The position numbers and the translations under genes were made by a program. Source: Cunninghamella blakesleeana (taxonomy: Eukaryota > Mucoromycota > Mucoromycetes > Mucorales > Cunninghamellaceae). Taken from it: DNA of 64,000 nucleotides. The DNA is taken from assembly GCA_017871115.1 (NCBI GenBank), contig JAFCIZ010000001.1:5865501-5929500 (forward strand), read 5' to 3'. This document shows, one piece after another, positions 12,260 to 25,647 of this stretch. The notes beneath the pieces were generated by a model, which had not been told where the DNA came from, made no database searches, and saw nothing but the letters and a program-made list of their open reading frames with translations. Numbering within the stretch: the first letter of the stretch is position 1; the number at the start of each line of letters is the position of its first letter.

Positions 12260-14271
12260 TCATCGTTTTCTTATTGTTGACAAGTTTTTCATTGCTTGAT
12301 TAATTTGTTTTTCAAGTTGCCGACGTGATGCATGATGTTGACGGGCTTGTTTAGAAATCGATTGTTTTAAAGATTCCATTTGCTCCACTGCTTGACTTAC
12401 TGATTGTTCCAATTTATATCTTGATTGAACTTCATTTTCTACACATGATTCTAATTTATTAATTCTATTCACCCATCCTTCAATAGATTGCTGTTGATGA
12501 TGATGATGGCAACTTGTTGCTGTTGATTGAATTGATTGTGTAGGCGATGGAGGGGGAATTAAGCATAAAGATGAAGAAGTAGAAGACTGTCGTTGTTGTT
12601 GTTGATACTTTTGCATGATGGTTTCTAATTTAGTCATGGTTACTTGCTGCGTTCGTTGAATATCTTCTCTTTTCATTCTTTCTTCTTGCAATAATGTTTC
12701 CAATTGTTGCATTCGTTCTTGAGCGCGTAATTGTTGTTCATGTAAAGTCTTGTGAAACATTTGTACGAGTTGGACCATACCTGTTTTTGATGTAGGTGAA
12801 GCTGAGATTGATGACCTGGGTACTTGAGTATGAATTTTGCTATTTTTATTATTTATATATTGGAATGCATCGTATTCATTTTCATCTTTTTCGTCCTTTC
12901 TTTTTAATAGAATAGGTTGAGAAGAAGATGTAATATGTGTATAAGGGCGTTTTTGATGACTAGATAGTGCTCTTGTTGGTTGATAAGTTAATAATTTTCT
13001 TTTCACATAGTGTTTTCTTGTTTCTTCGTCAGGTGGTGATAATTGATTTAGACTGGCTGATAACGAACCCGTTACTAATAATTTACCCGTTTTACTTTTA
13101 AATGGAATATCAATATCAAGTAAAGCATCATGGTTTCTTTTACTGTTGCTAAGGTTGATTGGCATCTTATTCTTATTACTATTCTTGTTGCTATTGTTAT
13201 TATTTTTAATAGGCATCATAGGTTGTTGTCGTTGTATCTTTAAAGAATTAGATGATGGTTTTAATGTTGATTGACGTTGATGGGAAATAGATGAAGTTGA
13301 TAATACATTTTTTTTCTTTGTTGCGGCAGCAGTAGAATTAGTAGTAGTAGTAGTAGTGATAATATTGCTCTTATTCTTACTATTACTATTACCATTGCTA
13401 TTATTGTTATTATTATTTTTATTTTTAATATTATTATTACTATTGTAGTTGTTGTTAGATCGCGTGCTTGTTGTTGTTCTTCTTAAGGAAGTGGATCTTT
13501 CAACATCTGTCATCCATTTCATCACCGCTTTTTCTTTTGAATTCCTTTTTTGAGTATGATATTGTTTTCCCGAAAACCATTCATTTAAGGCAACTTGGTC
13601 AGGTTCTATAGCTGAAGGTACTTTTATCATGGGTTGTGATGAAGATGGGGGTGACGTTACTGGTGGTGATAGTGGTAATGAGGAAGATGAAGGTGGGGGT
13701 GCTTTCATCATCATTACCATATCATGTGGTGGGGGTGACAATGTAACATGTGGATGATGTTGTACAGTTGAAAGACGTTGACGTTCTGCTGTTGACTTGG
13801 CTAATTTTTTTAATAAACGTGATCTAGGTGGAAATTCATATTGTTCTTGTTCAGGTGTTAATGTTTGTGGTACTAGAATTTCTTGCGTTCCATCAGGATA
13901 ACGTTTAATAACAGCCTAATAAAATATCATATAAAAAGAATGTTGAGTATAAAATTTAAAAAAATAAAATAAAAATAAAAATGATTCCTTATTTAATTTA
14001 CTTTTCGATTATCACCCCATGACATATAAGAACGAACTTGTCTTTTTCTTACTTGGGCCATAGCATTTGCAGCACGTGCGGCAATACGACGACGAATTTC
14101 TTTTTGTTCATCGGTGATATGTTGTTGTTGATTGTTAGTATTGGTAGAAGTAGTTGCAAGTGATGAAGAGCGGCCCGTGCGTTGTGATTCACGCCTTGTC
14201 GTGGATGAGATTGGTTTAGAAGTGGAAGTTCGAAAAGTATTGGTCTGTGATATTTTTCTTTCATGCATCAA
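12260..14271 (-). CDS. Low-complexity coiled-coil protein, unknown function
   Basis: Two exons, 14002-14271 and 12260-13915, join in phase 0 (641 aa). I do not recognise the family. The best-ordered part spans the junction: a basic helix ([31 protein letters not shown]), then [17 protein letters not shown] and [20 protein letters not shown]. Next comes a long Ser/Thr/Asn-rich region (Asn runs from AAT/AAC codons, a His cluster) that is probably disordered. The C-terminal 150 residues are a predicted coiled coil ([39 protein letters not shown]). A basic scaffold or cytoskeletal role is possible but unproven. Two start codons are adjacent (14271 and 14268). Confidence 0.7.
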
Positions 14272-14502
14272 ATAATAATAATAAATATAAATATAAATAT
14301 AAATATACTAATAATACAAATAATAATAAAATAATAGTACTTGTTGAAATAAATATGGAAAAAAAAAGTAAATAAATAAAAAAAAAATGTACAATAAAAA
14401 AGATATATATATATATAATTAATTATTATTTTTTTTAAAAAAAATAATAATAATAGTAAGGGTGTATTTTTTATATATGATAACAAGGGTATGGGTATAT
14501 AT

Positions 14503-14533
<31 letters not shown>

Positions 14534-14549
14534 GTTAAGATGAGCGTAG

Positions 14550-14571
14550 GTGTGTGTGTGTGTGTGTGTGT
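14550..14571. repeat. (GT)n microsatellite
   Basis: About eleven uninterrupted GT units, next to a TA tract. Confidence 0.9.
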
Positions 14572-15040
14572 TTATGTGTGTCCGTATGTGAGAGTGTTTT
14601 GTTCTTTTGTTCTTTTTTTAATATAAATATTTCAAGATCAATGAAGAAATAAATAAGAAACGGAAAAAAAAAAAAAAAAAGAATAAGAGTTTTATGAGTT
14701 AAAATAGGATGAGTGAGGTGTGTGAATGTGAATGAATGAGAAGGAAGAAGAAAAAAAACAAGTCTATTTACTGATGCATCTCTTCCATCTAAAAATAAAA
14801 AATGAACAAAAGGGCAAAAAAAAAAAAATAGTTTAAACTGTTATATATTTAATATATAAATATATAAACAACTTTAAAAATATTTTTTATATAATGAATA
14901 GCAACTATTAGTTATAAATTAAATAATAATAATATATAATAAAAGTTTAATAATTAGTAAGGAAAGAAAATATAATAATAATAAAAAGTATAATCAATTC
15001 AATGAATGTAAGAGTAATATATATATATAAATAAAAAGGA

Positions 15041-15120
15041 AAAGAGAAAGAGAAAGAGAAAGAGAAAGAGAGAAAAAAAAAAAAAAAAAAAAAAGAGAGA
15101 GAGAGAGATAGAGAGAGAGA
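15041..15120. repeat. GA-rich purine microsatellite
   Basis: AGAGAAAG units pass through a run of about 22 A into pure GA units. This gives 80 bp of unbroken purines with a single T near the end. Confidence 0.85.
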
Positions 15121-15349
15121 AAAGAAAACGGAAAGAAAGTGAAAAAAAAAAGGGGGGGGGGAGGATTATTCAAAATATTATAAATAAAAAAAAAAAGAGA
15201 AAGAAAGAGAGGAGAAGATGGAAAAAAAAAAAAAAAAAATGAAGCGGTTTTTTAAAAATAACTTTAAATTTATATATGATATAAATATTGATTATAACAA
15301 AAACTTAAAAACTATTAAAAAAATAAAATCATCATAATACTATCCTATA

Positions 15350-17129
15350 TTAATCATGAAGTTTTTGTGGTTGCAAAGGTGGTGGCAAAGACGATCTATA
15401 TTCAAAAATTTATAAACAATAATAATAATATATAAAAGTTAATTATATAATAGAAAAAAAAAAAAATCCCAAAAATGAATGTAATCATAATAAATAGCAA
15501 TATTAAGTCAAGTCAGTGCGACATGGAACATTAAAAAAAATTTTTTTATATCTTCATAAGATAGCATTGCCTCAATTTTTTTTTTTTTTTATGTATATTT
15601 ATTTATATTTACCCATTATTACTAGAGGAGCTCTGCTCATTTGATTGGTTTGAATCTGCAAAAGGGTCAAAGGGATCAACGCTATTACTTGGCAATGCCG
15701 AAGTCATTGGCTTACTTGAACTTTAAAAAAGTAAATAAATAAATAAATAATAATAAATACTTTTGTATATACTTTTACATTTTTTTGAGGAATGGTGATG
15801 ATGACGATAGTTATAATATTACCTAGGAGTTTCCAAATGAGTACTTGTTCCAGATGCACTAGTATCCGTATTTATCAATGTTTCATCCTATAAAAAAAAA
15901 AAATAGAATGTTTTAAATCATTACTATCATTACCAAAATCCGCGTAGCAATTTTTTAAATAAATATTAAAAAAAAAAGGGGGAAAGGGCATATTTATATA
16001 TTTTATTTATTATTATTTATATATATATATATATTATTTTTATTTTTATTATTACTATTATTATTATTATTTACCTGACGAGTATCTCGACTATTAACTA
16101 CACGTGAATTTGAGGTAGCAGTATCGATAGCTCTACGTTCTAGCATATCATCATAAGCTTTAAAGCTATTCACCAATTCACCATTTGCAAGAATCAAAGC
16201 GGCTATAATTATAGGATTAGAAAAATCGTACGTATCGTGATAATAAATAAATAATAATTACCATAAATAATTAGTACTTAATATAAAAAAAAAAATGTGC
16301 TTCGTTTGTGTTACATTCGCCTGGTTCTATCAAGGTACTTACATATCATTTCAGAATCATTACATGTTTGTAAATGAGCAGATATCACTTTTTGGAACAT
16401 TTTACATTTTTTATAAAATTCCTATTTTTATAATAGCAATAATAATAATAATGTATTATTATTATTATTATATGATTAATATTAGACTTTTTTTTTTTAT
16501 TTCAACTCTTTTTTTCACTCCTTTATATATATATATATTTATTTTGTGTTCCCTGTATTCCCTAACTGATTACGTACCTGTATTAATTCGTTTTTTGTAA
16601 TATCTTCTTGTGTTGGGTCTGTAAAGGATAGAGTTTGAGAAAATACCTGAGCACTGTTTTTTGCAAGCTCTACGTCAGCCATTATATCTACAGGCTAAGA
16701 GGGCAAAGAAGAAGGAAAAAAGAAAAAAAGAAAAAAAATGTATATACATATATTAATATCCCTTTCTTTTCCTTTCCCTTCCTTTCTTTTCCTTTTTTTT
16801 TTTTTTTAAAAAAAAAGGTTGATAATGGTTGTTAGCTATATATTATTACCTTATGCTCCCTTGGTTGTTGTTGCTGTTGTCTAAGTAAGGCGTCATCCCT
16901 TGTAAATGATTGAGGTCTAAATAAATTATTGGCTAATCTATTAGAGTTTGTAGTTGGGGATACACCTTGTATGACAATTTCATGAACACGACAGATGGCT
17001 CCAAAGGAAGGATCTGTACCAAAATTGCTTACCCAGTTTTGAAGACATTGTACAAGTTTACTGTGAACATTATCATCAAAAGCCTAATCAATCAATGCAC
17101 ACACATGCATATATATATAAGTTAATAAT

Positions 17130-17179
<50 letters not shown>

Positions 17180-18006
17180 ATATATGTATATATACATGCC
17201 TATTTAATTTCCCATCATATTATATATAATGATCTTTTGTTATTATTAATCCTTATTCTTATTTTTTTTTTTACCTTTTGAGTAGCCAAAATTTCCAAGT
17301 CTTCACCAAAAGTTTTAGCAGCAAGTTGGCCTAATAATTTGATTATATACACTCGTCAGATAACTATGCTTTATAAATCAATACGTGTATATATAAAATA
17401 TTTATTAATAGTTACTTTTAAATTTTTCACGACAGTTTTCTGATAAGGCATTTAATATCTAAGTAATAAAAACAATAGAAAATAAATAAATAAAACGTTA
17501 ATGTTATCAAATTTTATTCCTATATGATTATTATTTAAGTACATAATAGTATAGTTTATTTTTATATCTATATAATATATATATATATACATGTATATTA
17601 TACTTACTTCCAAAGCTACTACTTGAGTCTTGGGATCGTTTACAAGCATCTTCTTTTGTAATAATTTTCTTGCTTCTTTGGCACCAAGTTCCGAATTATT
17701 TATAACTTCACATATTTGAAATACAAGTGACCAATCAACTTCTCCTTCAGTATTACTAGTTGCTTTTTCTATAGATATGTATTTTTTGATGATGGGAAAA
17801 TAATAATTATAATATAATTAAATATATATATATATGTATATATGTATATATATATATACATATATACAAATATATAATGTATATATTGGAAAAAATAATA
17901 AGTCTAAAAACCGATTATAACAGGAATAATTTTTAATTAAATACATCCACCTACCGATATCAGTAGTTATAGTTGTTGGTGGTATTTTTTTTGAAAATAA
18001 AGGCAT
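15350..18006 (-). CDS. VHS and GAT domain endosomal adaptor (Lsb5/TOM1-like)
   Basis: Proteins of this kind bind ubiquitinated cargo and clathrin or actin regulators at endosomes. Exons: 17955-18006, 17608-17768, 17416-17458, 17275-17330, 16850-17083, 16578-16694, 16343-16421, 16075-16202, 15823-15887, 15613-15720 and 15350-15395. All junctions keep phase. Residues about 10-145 form a VHS domain (EVDWSLVFQICEVINNSE; ALEILNALSENC; AFDDNVHSKLVQCLQNW). A GAT-like helical bundle follows (MADVELAKNSAQVFSQ; FYKKCKMFQKVISAHL; LVNSFKAYDDMLERR). The tail has DPFDPF, typical of EH- or adaptin-binding motifs. The last exon (LPPPLQPQKLHD) is optional: without it translation stops at 15609 after SSSSNNG. 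Lsb5 is the nearest fungal relative I can name. Confidence 0.85.
17133..17175. repeat. (CT)n microsatellite in an intron
   Basis: More than 20 CT units lie inside the fourth intron (17084-17274) of the VHS/GAT gene. On the coding strand this is an AG/GA repeat. Confidence 0.9.
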
Positions 18007-18378
18007 GATTATAAAATTAAGTTTGTGAAGATAGAAGAAGAAGAAAAAAAAAAGGTGAGTAAAAAAAAAATTAGCATTATCTGAAAAAAAATCGGTCTTT
18101 TAAATTTACTCGAATTGCCAAATTAGAAATACGCTTTTTTTTTATTGTTTAAAAATATATATATTTAATAATAATAAAGATAATAATAATGATAAGAATT
18201 TATCAAACAAATAATTACAAAGATAATAATAATGAAACATGATTAAAAAAAAAAAAAAAAAAAACTAATTTAAGTAAAATACAACGTAAAAATAAAATAT
18301 AAAAACGTACATACGTAACTTGCGTATAAAAAATAAAAATAAATAGTAAAAAAATACCTACATATGTAAATGATCATG

Positions 18379-19034
18379 TTATTTTTTCATATATAAATTT
18401 GGTATACTTGGCAAAGGTAAAGCAGTTATTGGGGGAGGAAGAGATTCATTTAATTTTTTATTATGGTCTATAATTGTATCATCTTCAAAATCAAATAATT
18501 CATCATTAACCCATTCTTTATGTTGAAGATGGGGATCCATAAATGATTTATCCCAATTATTATTATTATTATTATCAAAAGGGTCTACAGTAGTAGATAC
18601 CTGATCAATCCTACTATGTTGGTCTTTTTTCAATTTATTATCATCATTTTTAATACTAAAAATAGGCTCATGCCGTATTATTTGTTGCTGATGTTTTTTA
18701 ATAGTCGATAATGATTTTGAAATTAAATTAGATGATGATGATTTTGTTTTAGAAAGAATATTTAAATGATTAGAGGCCGTTGATGATGAATGAGGAGGAG
18801 GAGGAGGAGGGTGGCCTAAAATAGATTGTGCTCGAGAACTAGCCGATGAAGATAGGGATGCTTCAGATGGTAAACTATCTAAAGATTCAGTAGAGGATCG
18901 ATAAGGTTTTAATTTAGGTGATAAAGAAGATGATAAAGAGGATATATGTTGCTGGTGAATGTGAATTTGTTGAGCAGCTGCTGTAATAGTAGATGATGCT
19001 GATATAGTTGATGCTGATGATGAAGGTATCCATA

Positions 19035-19073
<39 letters not shown>

Positions 19074-19957
19074 TGGTACGATCGTTAAGATTAAGTAAAT
19101 CTAAATATTTATCCAAGACACTATAGTCGTCATTTATTATTGTTGATGATGATGATGATGATAAGGAATTTAATTCTTCACAATGATCATGACATAACCC
19201 CTTAAAATACTTTAATTTTAAATTAATCATGTCTATCCAATATTGACAGTCTTGTTCATTATCAGCACTAAAACTATGTGTACGATGTGATTTGCAATGA
19301 GTGGTAATCCGAAAACTGTATGGATGTTGCTTAGAATGTTGTCTTTCTGCTGAATGGAAATGTTTCAAGTCAATAATACCTGCTGGCCGAAGATCATCCT
19401 AATCCAATTTAATTTTTTTTAAAAAAATATATATATAGAAAAAAAAAATTAAATTTATGTTTAAATGCTATTTTTTATTACTTTATCATTTTATTATTTT
19501 TTTTACCTTATGTTTATAATAACGTAATTCGTTATTAGTTAGAATGCAATATCTCTTATGACGACTTGATGATAAGCTGAGTAAAGTATTTTTTGATAGC
19601 CATCCTTCCGCAATATCGCCTGTCATATTTTAATTATATATATACTTATATATATATATATATGTATGGATGTGTTAAATGGATAATGATGATGAGTATG
19701 ATAGATTAAGAAGGGAAAAAGGAAAAGGAAGAAAAAAAAAAAAAGTGAAAAGAAAAGGAAAGAGAGAGAAAGAGAAATGAAATGAAAAAGGAAAGGTGTA
19801 TTAAAAAAAAAAAAAACTGAAGAAAAAAAAGAAAAGTGAAACAAGAGGAATGATAAAAAGATTACAATAAAAATTTTAAGGGTCATTCTATTTTTAAAAA
19901 AGCGCAACCTATGATATGATTTCGCTTTAGTTCATGTAATGGAGGATCTGACAACAT
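18379..19957 (-). CDS. PH-domain protein with long disordered tail
   Basis: A pleckstrin homology domain, which usually binds phosphoinositides or proteins at membranes, occupies about residues 17-110. It opens with AEGWLSKNTLLSLSSSRHKR and YCILTNNELRYYKHK, continues with GIIDLKHFHSAE, and ends with SFSADNEQDCQYWIDMI, the conserved C-terminal Trp helix. Exons are 19909-19957, 19507-19619 and 18379-19398 (393 aa). The first exon encodes MLSDPPLHELKRNHII and uses an unusual GTTGCG donor. If that exon is wrong, translation could start at the ATG at 19626, which overlaps the acceptor. After the PH domain come Ser, Asn and Pro tracts and an acidic DELFDFEDD near the C-terminus. It is not an ARF-GAP or RhoGAP as far as can be seen. 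Confidence 0.8.
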
Positions 19958-20144
19958 CCAAAAAAATTTCTTGTCATACACGTGGTGCTATGTGTGTTAC
20001 TAAGACAACCCATTCGTTCTTTAACAATTAGATAAGCACGGATTACAATAAAAACTTCATACATTGATAACATATATCTTTATTAAATTAATGACGTTGT
20101 TGGATGATGATGATGTTGATCCCCTTTTTTTTTTAGTTTTAGCT

Positions 20145-20754
20145 TTATAATTTGAGACAGCGTTGTAATCTAATTAAGTAGACATCTTTTAGCTTCTTTT
20201 CCATTGTTTCTAATAATAGTGATGAGTCGTTAACGTGTGCCAGTAGCTGTAAATTTTCCATTTCATACTTTAATTCGTTTTCTAATGAACAGTAATCGAG
20301 GTTACACCTAGCCTTGGAAATTTTTGATAAAATCTATATAAATAAAACAAAGTAATAAAATAAAATAAAAATTTTTGTCAGATTGTGATCATAATAAAAT
20401 AACTTTAAAAAAATAGTTTATAATTACCACTATTTCTGGATATATCACACCATCTATTAACTTTATTCGTTTATGAATTTCAGCTATTCTCCAACAATCG
20501 TCTAAAAAAGCAATGAAACAATAAAAATAAAAAAAAGTAAGAATAGTGAAAAATGGATTATTAATAATAAATATATATATATTTTTTTCCCGTTTAAATC
20601 TAATTTACTTATTTCCACGGCTTTTAAAAGGTTTATAAATAAAAGTTTCATGACATCTAAGCTTGAAGTGGAAATGTGAGTCAAATGATCAACATAATAC
20701 AGCTGGAAGTCAACGGACCGATACGTCAAATTTAACCTATCAAAAACCTAGACA

Positions 20755-20798
<44 letters not shown>

Positions 20799-22477
20799 GG
20801 ATTCTAATTACCTATTTCTATTTTTATTTTAGATGATCGTGATTTCTTTTTATATACCATTGATATCATAGAACAATAAGAGTAGCATCTAAATAAAGTA
20901 ATTAAAAATAAAGTGCATATGAAATGTTAATCAACTACTGCGCATTATATTTTATTTTATCCGTATTTTTTTATTTTTGTTTTTATTTTTTCATGTGTTA
21001 CTGGATTACTTTTGCTTATCTTCTTGAATTTTGTAGGCAAGGATATATAATAAAATGGATAATTTTTCAGATAAGTTATGAACCCCCGTGACAGTTGTAT
21101 TTATTTGAGCAAACGCATGAGCAGATTCTTCCAAAAATGATATAGACAATGGTAACTCTTTTGATTCTTCTATCAATTGTTCACATTTATTTATCAATGT
21201 ATCAATACTCAATTTATCTAAACTCTATAAGAATCAAAAAAAAAAAAAAGTTATATTATTAATTTATGTTATTATTATTATTATTATTTTTATTATTGTT
21301 ATCTTATCTTATTTTCATTATTCTATATTTATATGTAATTATTACTTGAGCTAAATTTAATAAGGTTTGCTTATTAATATAATGCCTTTCTTCTAAAATT
21401 AATAAATACTGATCATAAGCCATTTCCATCGATTTATCATAAATACAATAGAGACGCGCTAAATATAATCTTGCCTTCCAATGAATATCATTATTTTGTT
21501 TCAATTTGATGATTTCAAGTAGAGACATTGCAGTATACAAAGGTTGTTTTTGTAAATAAAATTCTTTATAATCATAAAATAAAATAAACAAACAAAAAAT
21601 GTAATAAAATTTATTTTAATTATATATATATTTGAAAATCAACTTTTATATTAATATAATATTACCTTTGGATAGGTCCATATATGACACTACGGCTGAT
21701 GCATGGTTCAACTTTGATATAGCTTCTAGTTTTTGTAATGCCTCTAATAAATAAATAAAAAACAGTAGAATTTAGATACAAAAACTTTTTATGTTACAAC
21801 CTTTATTTTTTAATGATATTTCTATTAATATGTTACCAGTTGCTGCAGGATTTTTCATTTCATTTTTTTGATTTTCGTCTTTTATAACAGGTTGCTTTGT
21901 AGCTACAAATATAAAAAATTATTGCAAGTACAATATAGTATATTAGTTTTAAATGTATTTTCCTTGTTATTATATATACATATATATTAAAATAAAATAT
22001 ATGTATATATATATAAAACTTACATTTTTTTCCACTAGCAGTTCCTGAAGCTTTTTTTACAGCTGCAATATGTTTAGCACTTTTTAGGTGGTTTTGCATA
22101 GTTGCTTCATTATTAAATTTTTTTTTACAAGCTTTACAATATAAATCATTATTATTGTCTTTGGTTGGAGTTGTATTATTTTTAGTTGAATTTAATGGTA
22201 TATTATTGTTGCTCTTGTTATTATTATTATTATTATTATTTTGTATAGTTGCTCCATTTGATTTTGAAGATCTATCAATCAGTTGGTGCTCATAAGGTTG
22301 AATTTGGAAAGTTTGAAAAACTATATCGAAATTAATATATAGTTTAGATTAACTTGATAAAATATGATCATTACTATTACTTTGATCCACATTATTTTCA
22401 AAATAAAATAATAATCCTTTACCGTTTAATGAAGAAATATCGAGCTCAGGATCGTATAAAGGAAGTATATTTGACAT
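20145..22477 (-). CDS. C2H2/matrin-type zinc finger protein with helical repeats
   Basis: A 467-aa protein in ten exons: 22381-22477, 22024-22320, 21837-21902, 21666-21743, 21346-21563, 21010-21224, 20858-20888, 20609-20747, 20428-20501 and 20145-20333. After a short N-terminus (MSNILPLYDPELDISSLNGK) and an Asn-rich linker comes one zinc finger, YCKACKKKFNNEATMQNHLKSAKH. Its C-x2-C-x12-H-x5-H spacing is that of U1-like or matrin-type RNA/DNA-binding fingers. The C-terminal 300 residues are helical and TPR-like (IHWKARLYLARLYCIYDKSM; AYDQYLLILEERHY). Exon 7 (31 nt) is uncertain: skipping it and using the AG at 20739-20740 also keeps frame. The family name is not known to me. It is divergent from RPN3. 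Confidence 0.78.
20761..20797. repeat. 37-bp poly-A tract
   Basis: An uninterrupted run of 37 A on the plus strand (poly-T in the transcript) lies inside an intron of the zinc finger gene. It is long enough that assembly length errors are likely. Confidence 0.95.
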
Positions 22478-22737
22478 ATTAATATATTTTTTAAAAAACA
22501 GAAAAAATTGAGAAAGAAAAAAAAAAGTATGGCACACTTTTTTTTTTTATTTCTTAGTTTTTAAATACCGCTCTTTTTTTTTAAAATAAAAATGACGTGG
22601 AGACTACGCGTATATTTTTTATTCTTTCCTCCATTATTTTTTTTTACTTTTACACTTTTTCTACTTTCATCCTGTAATAAGTTTATATACATATATATAT
22701 ATTTCTTTTATTACATTTAATTATAATTTAAATCACT
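22478..22737. promoter_or_regulatory. Divergent promoter, zinc finger gene / RPN3
   Basis: A 260-bp interval lies between the ATGs of two divergent genes. A TGACGTGG element, a bZIP/CRE-type half site, sits at about 22593-22600 and is followed by CTACGCG. A pyrimidine tract precedes the RPN3 ATG. The assignment of the factor site is inference from its sequence only. Confidence 0.4.
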
Positions 22738-24845
22738 ATGGTAAATTCAGAACAAAAGGAAAAGGTGGCTGGCCAAGTCGAAGATATGGAAGTCGAAGTC
22801 GATCCAGCTACAGCTCAACTCCAATTAGAAAAAGATGCAGCAACTTCTTTATCAAATGGTATATATATAAAATAAAAAAGCATTACAAAAAAATGAATGA
22901 TAAATAAAAACATAGCAAAGAGATGGATCACATGAAAAAATAAAAGTATTTTATCAGTAGCATCGTATTTATTTAATATATAATATATTAATTTATTTTT
23001 ATTTTATTACTGAATTATGCACCTGATAGATTTAAAGCGTAACTGTACTTTACTTGAAAGAGCTGTTGATACCATTGAATCTCGTTTCACCACACGTGTT
23101 TTACGTACCCTTCCTTCAATTCGTCGTCGTTTAACCTCACCTGTATTAGCACAAATTATTTCTGAATATTATGGTTCAGGTATACTAAATAGATATATGG
23201 ATATAAATGTTTTTTTTTATTACGTACGATATACTTGAAAAATAATAATACTATTATTATTATTATTATATATTAAATAGACGAAAGAAAAAATACTCTT
23301 TTACAAGCTTTAGGCGAAGTAAGTTGAAATGATATTAAATTACAAATATAATAGGGAGTATAAATGTAAATAGTAATACATCAATTAAAAACTTACATGT
23401 GTTCATTTTTTTAATTGTGTTTATAGGATGTACAAACTTTAGAATCTGAAACTCCTGATAAAAAATCAACTATCTTACCTGAAATTGATATATATTTACA
23501 CTTAAATGTACTCATTTATTTATTGGATAAAAATGAATTGGAAAAGGTAATTTTTTATACAACATGAATACATATAATAAATATTTATAACTATACCAAT
23601 TATGAAAATACATATTCATATAAATAAATTAATTTTAATGGATTCCTATATATAAATATTTATTACAGGGTTTACTTTTGGCCAACAATACTGTAGACAG
23701 ATTAGTACCTTTAAATCGCCGTACTTTAGATTTATTAGCTGCACGTATTTACTTTTATCACGCTCGCTTCTATGAATTAACTAATCGCTTGGCTGAAATT
23801 CGACCGTAAGTCTTTTTATTTTATTTTTTAGGATCATATAAATTAATAATTAAAGGAATCGAGTACTTAAATATATACACATATATATACAATCATAGTC
23901 TCCAATTAGCTGCTCATAAAACTGCCAGTTTACGACATGATGATGAAACTCAAGCCACTTTACTCAACTTGTTATTACGAAACTACTTTGTACATGATTT
24001 ATATGATCAAGCAGATAAACTTCTTTCTAAAAGTACTTTCCCTGAAAATGCTGGTAACAATCAAGCTGCTCGTTATGCTTATTATTTAGGCCGTATTAAA
24101 GCTCTTCAATTGGATTACACTTCAGCCCACACATACCTTATTCAAGCTATTCGTAAAGCACCTCAAAATACTGTCACTGCTGGATTCCAACAAACTGTAA
24201 TAATATATTAAATATATATATATATACCCATACATAAAATTAAATTAAAAGAAAAAGGTTTTTAAGTAATTAATCATCAATATATTTTTTATTTTTTTTT
24301 ATTTTAAAATAGGTTCAAAAATTTTCAATTGTTGTGCAATTATTAATGGGTGAAATTCCTGAACGATCCTTATTTAGACAACCTGTATTGAAAAAAGCAC
24401 TCATTCCATATCTTCATATAACTCAAGGTAAATTATATATAAAAAAAGCACAAAATAGTGCAAGAGAAATGATCAACTAATTTTATTATAATTATTATAA
24501 TTATAATTATTATTCTATTTATTTACATCAATATATAGCTGTTCGTGTTGGTGATTTGAACAAATTCCAAGAAGGATTAGCTCAATTTGGCGACGCTTTC
24601 AAGAAGGATAAAACATATACACTCATTCTTCGTTTACGCCATAACGTTATTAAGACTGGTATTCGTATGATTAGTTTATCATATTCAAAAATTTCTTTAA
24701 GGGATATTTGTATCAAGTTACATTTGGATAGTGAAGAAGATGCCCAATTCATTGTTGCCAAGGCTATTAGAGACGGTGTTATTGATGCCACTTTAGATCA
24801 TAGTCATGGATATATGAAGAGCAAAGTAATAATAACAATATTAAT

Positions 24846-24900
<55 letters not shown>

Positions 24901-25209
24901 GTGGAAATAACAATAGTTCTAATAAATACATTTATTTTATTTTATTTATTTATATTATTACTATAATTACTTTAGGAAATTGTTGATATTTATTCTACTA
25001 ACGAACCACAATTAGCTTTCCATCAACGTATAAGTTTCTGTTTGAATCTTCATAACGATGCTGTCAAGGCAATGCGATTCCCCTTGGATGCACACCGTAA
25101 AGAGTTAGCAAGTGCTGAAGAAGCAAGAGAGCGTGAAAAGGAATTAGCTCAAGAAATTGCTGACGGTGGAGATATGGATGGTGATGATGATATGGATTTT
25201 TATGAATAA
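22738..25209 (+). CDS. RPN3: 26S proteasome regulatory subunit Rpn3 (PSMD3)
   Basis: Rpn3 is a PCI-domain subunit of the 19S lid that helps hold the proteasome regulatory particle together. Nine exons: 22738-22858, 23030-23179, 23281-23318, 23427-23546, 23669-23805, 23899-24196, 24313-24427, 24539-24825 and 24976-25209, giving 499 aa. All phases match. Diagnostic stretches are [55 protein letters not shown] and [14 protein letters not shown] (PCI winged helix). The C-terminus ends in the acidic tail [10 protein letters not shown] seen in this family. Intron 8 is filled by an AAT repeat. No missing parts. Confidence 0.96.
24848..24900. repeat. (AAT)n microsatellite in RPN3 intron 8
   Basis: About 17 AAT units occupy most of the intron between exons 8 and 9. 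They are also responsible for the spurious polyisoleucine reading frame there. Confidence 0.9.
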
Positions 25210-25647
25210 TAAATATGACCATTTATATATATTATAAATTTACTATATTCTATAGTTCAATAATTAAAAACTCATTTATATATAACAATAATAATAATAG
25301 TCATAATAATAATAAAAAGGAAAAAGGAAAAAGGAAGATAAGTGTGCTGTTTTTTAATCTTTCAATAATTATAATAATTCACGATGGTCTCATTCTATTT
25401 ATTCCAGAAATAATAATAATTATAATAATAGACTTTCATTTATTTTATACAATAGTGATGTTAATGTATTGATAAAAAAGCACTTTGTACATATCAATTA
25501 TTTCTAATTGAACATAGTCTAATAAAAACACTGTTATTAATATACGTTTGTATATATATTATGTATGTATACGATTACTTTATTTATAATCATTAAATAT
25601 TATTATTATTATTATTATATTTTAAATTAGTAAATGGTTAATAAAAA

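Larger units (their letters stand above)
14272..15349. other. Intergenic microsatellite-rich region
   Basis: The region contains TA runs (14498-14532), a GT run (14550-14571), GAGAAA/GA runs (15041-15120) and several poly-A tracts. It lies upstream of the coiled-coil gene and downstream of the VHS/GAT gene. No gene was seen. Confidence 0.6.
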
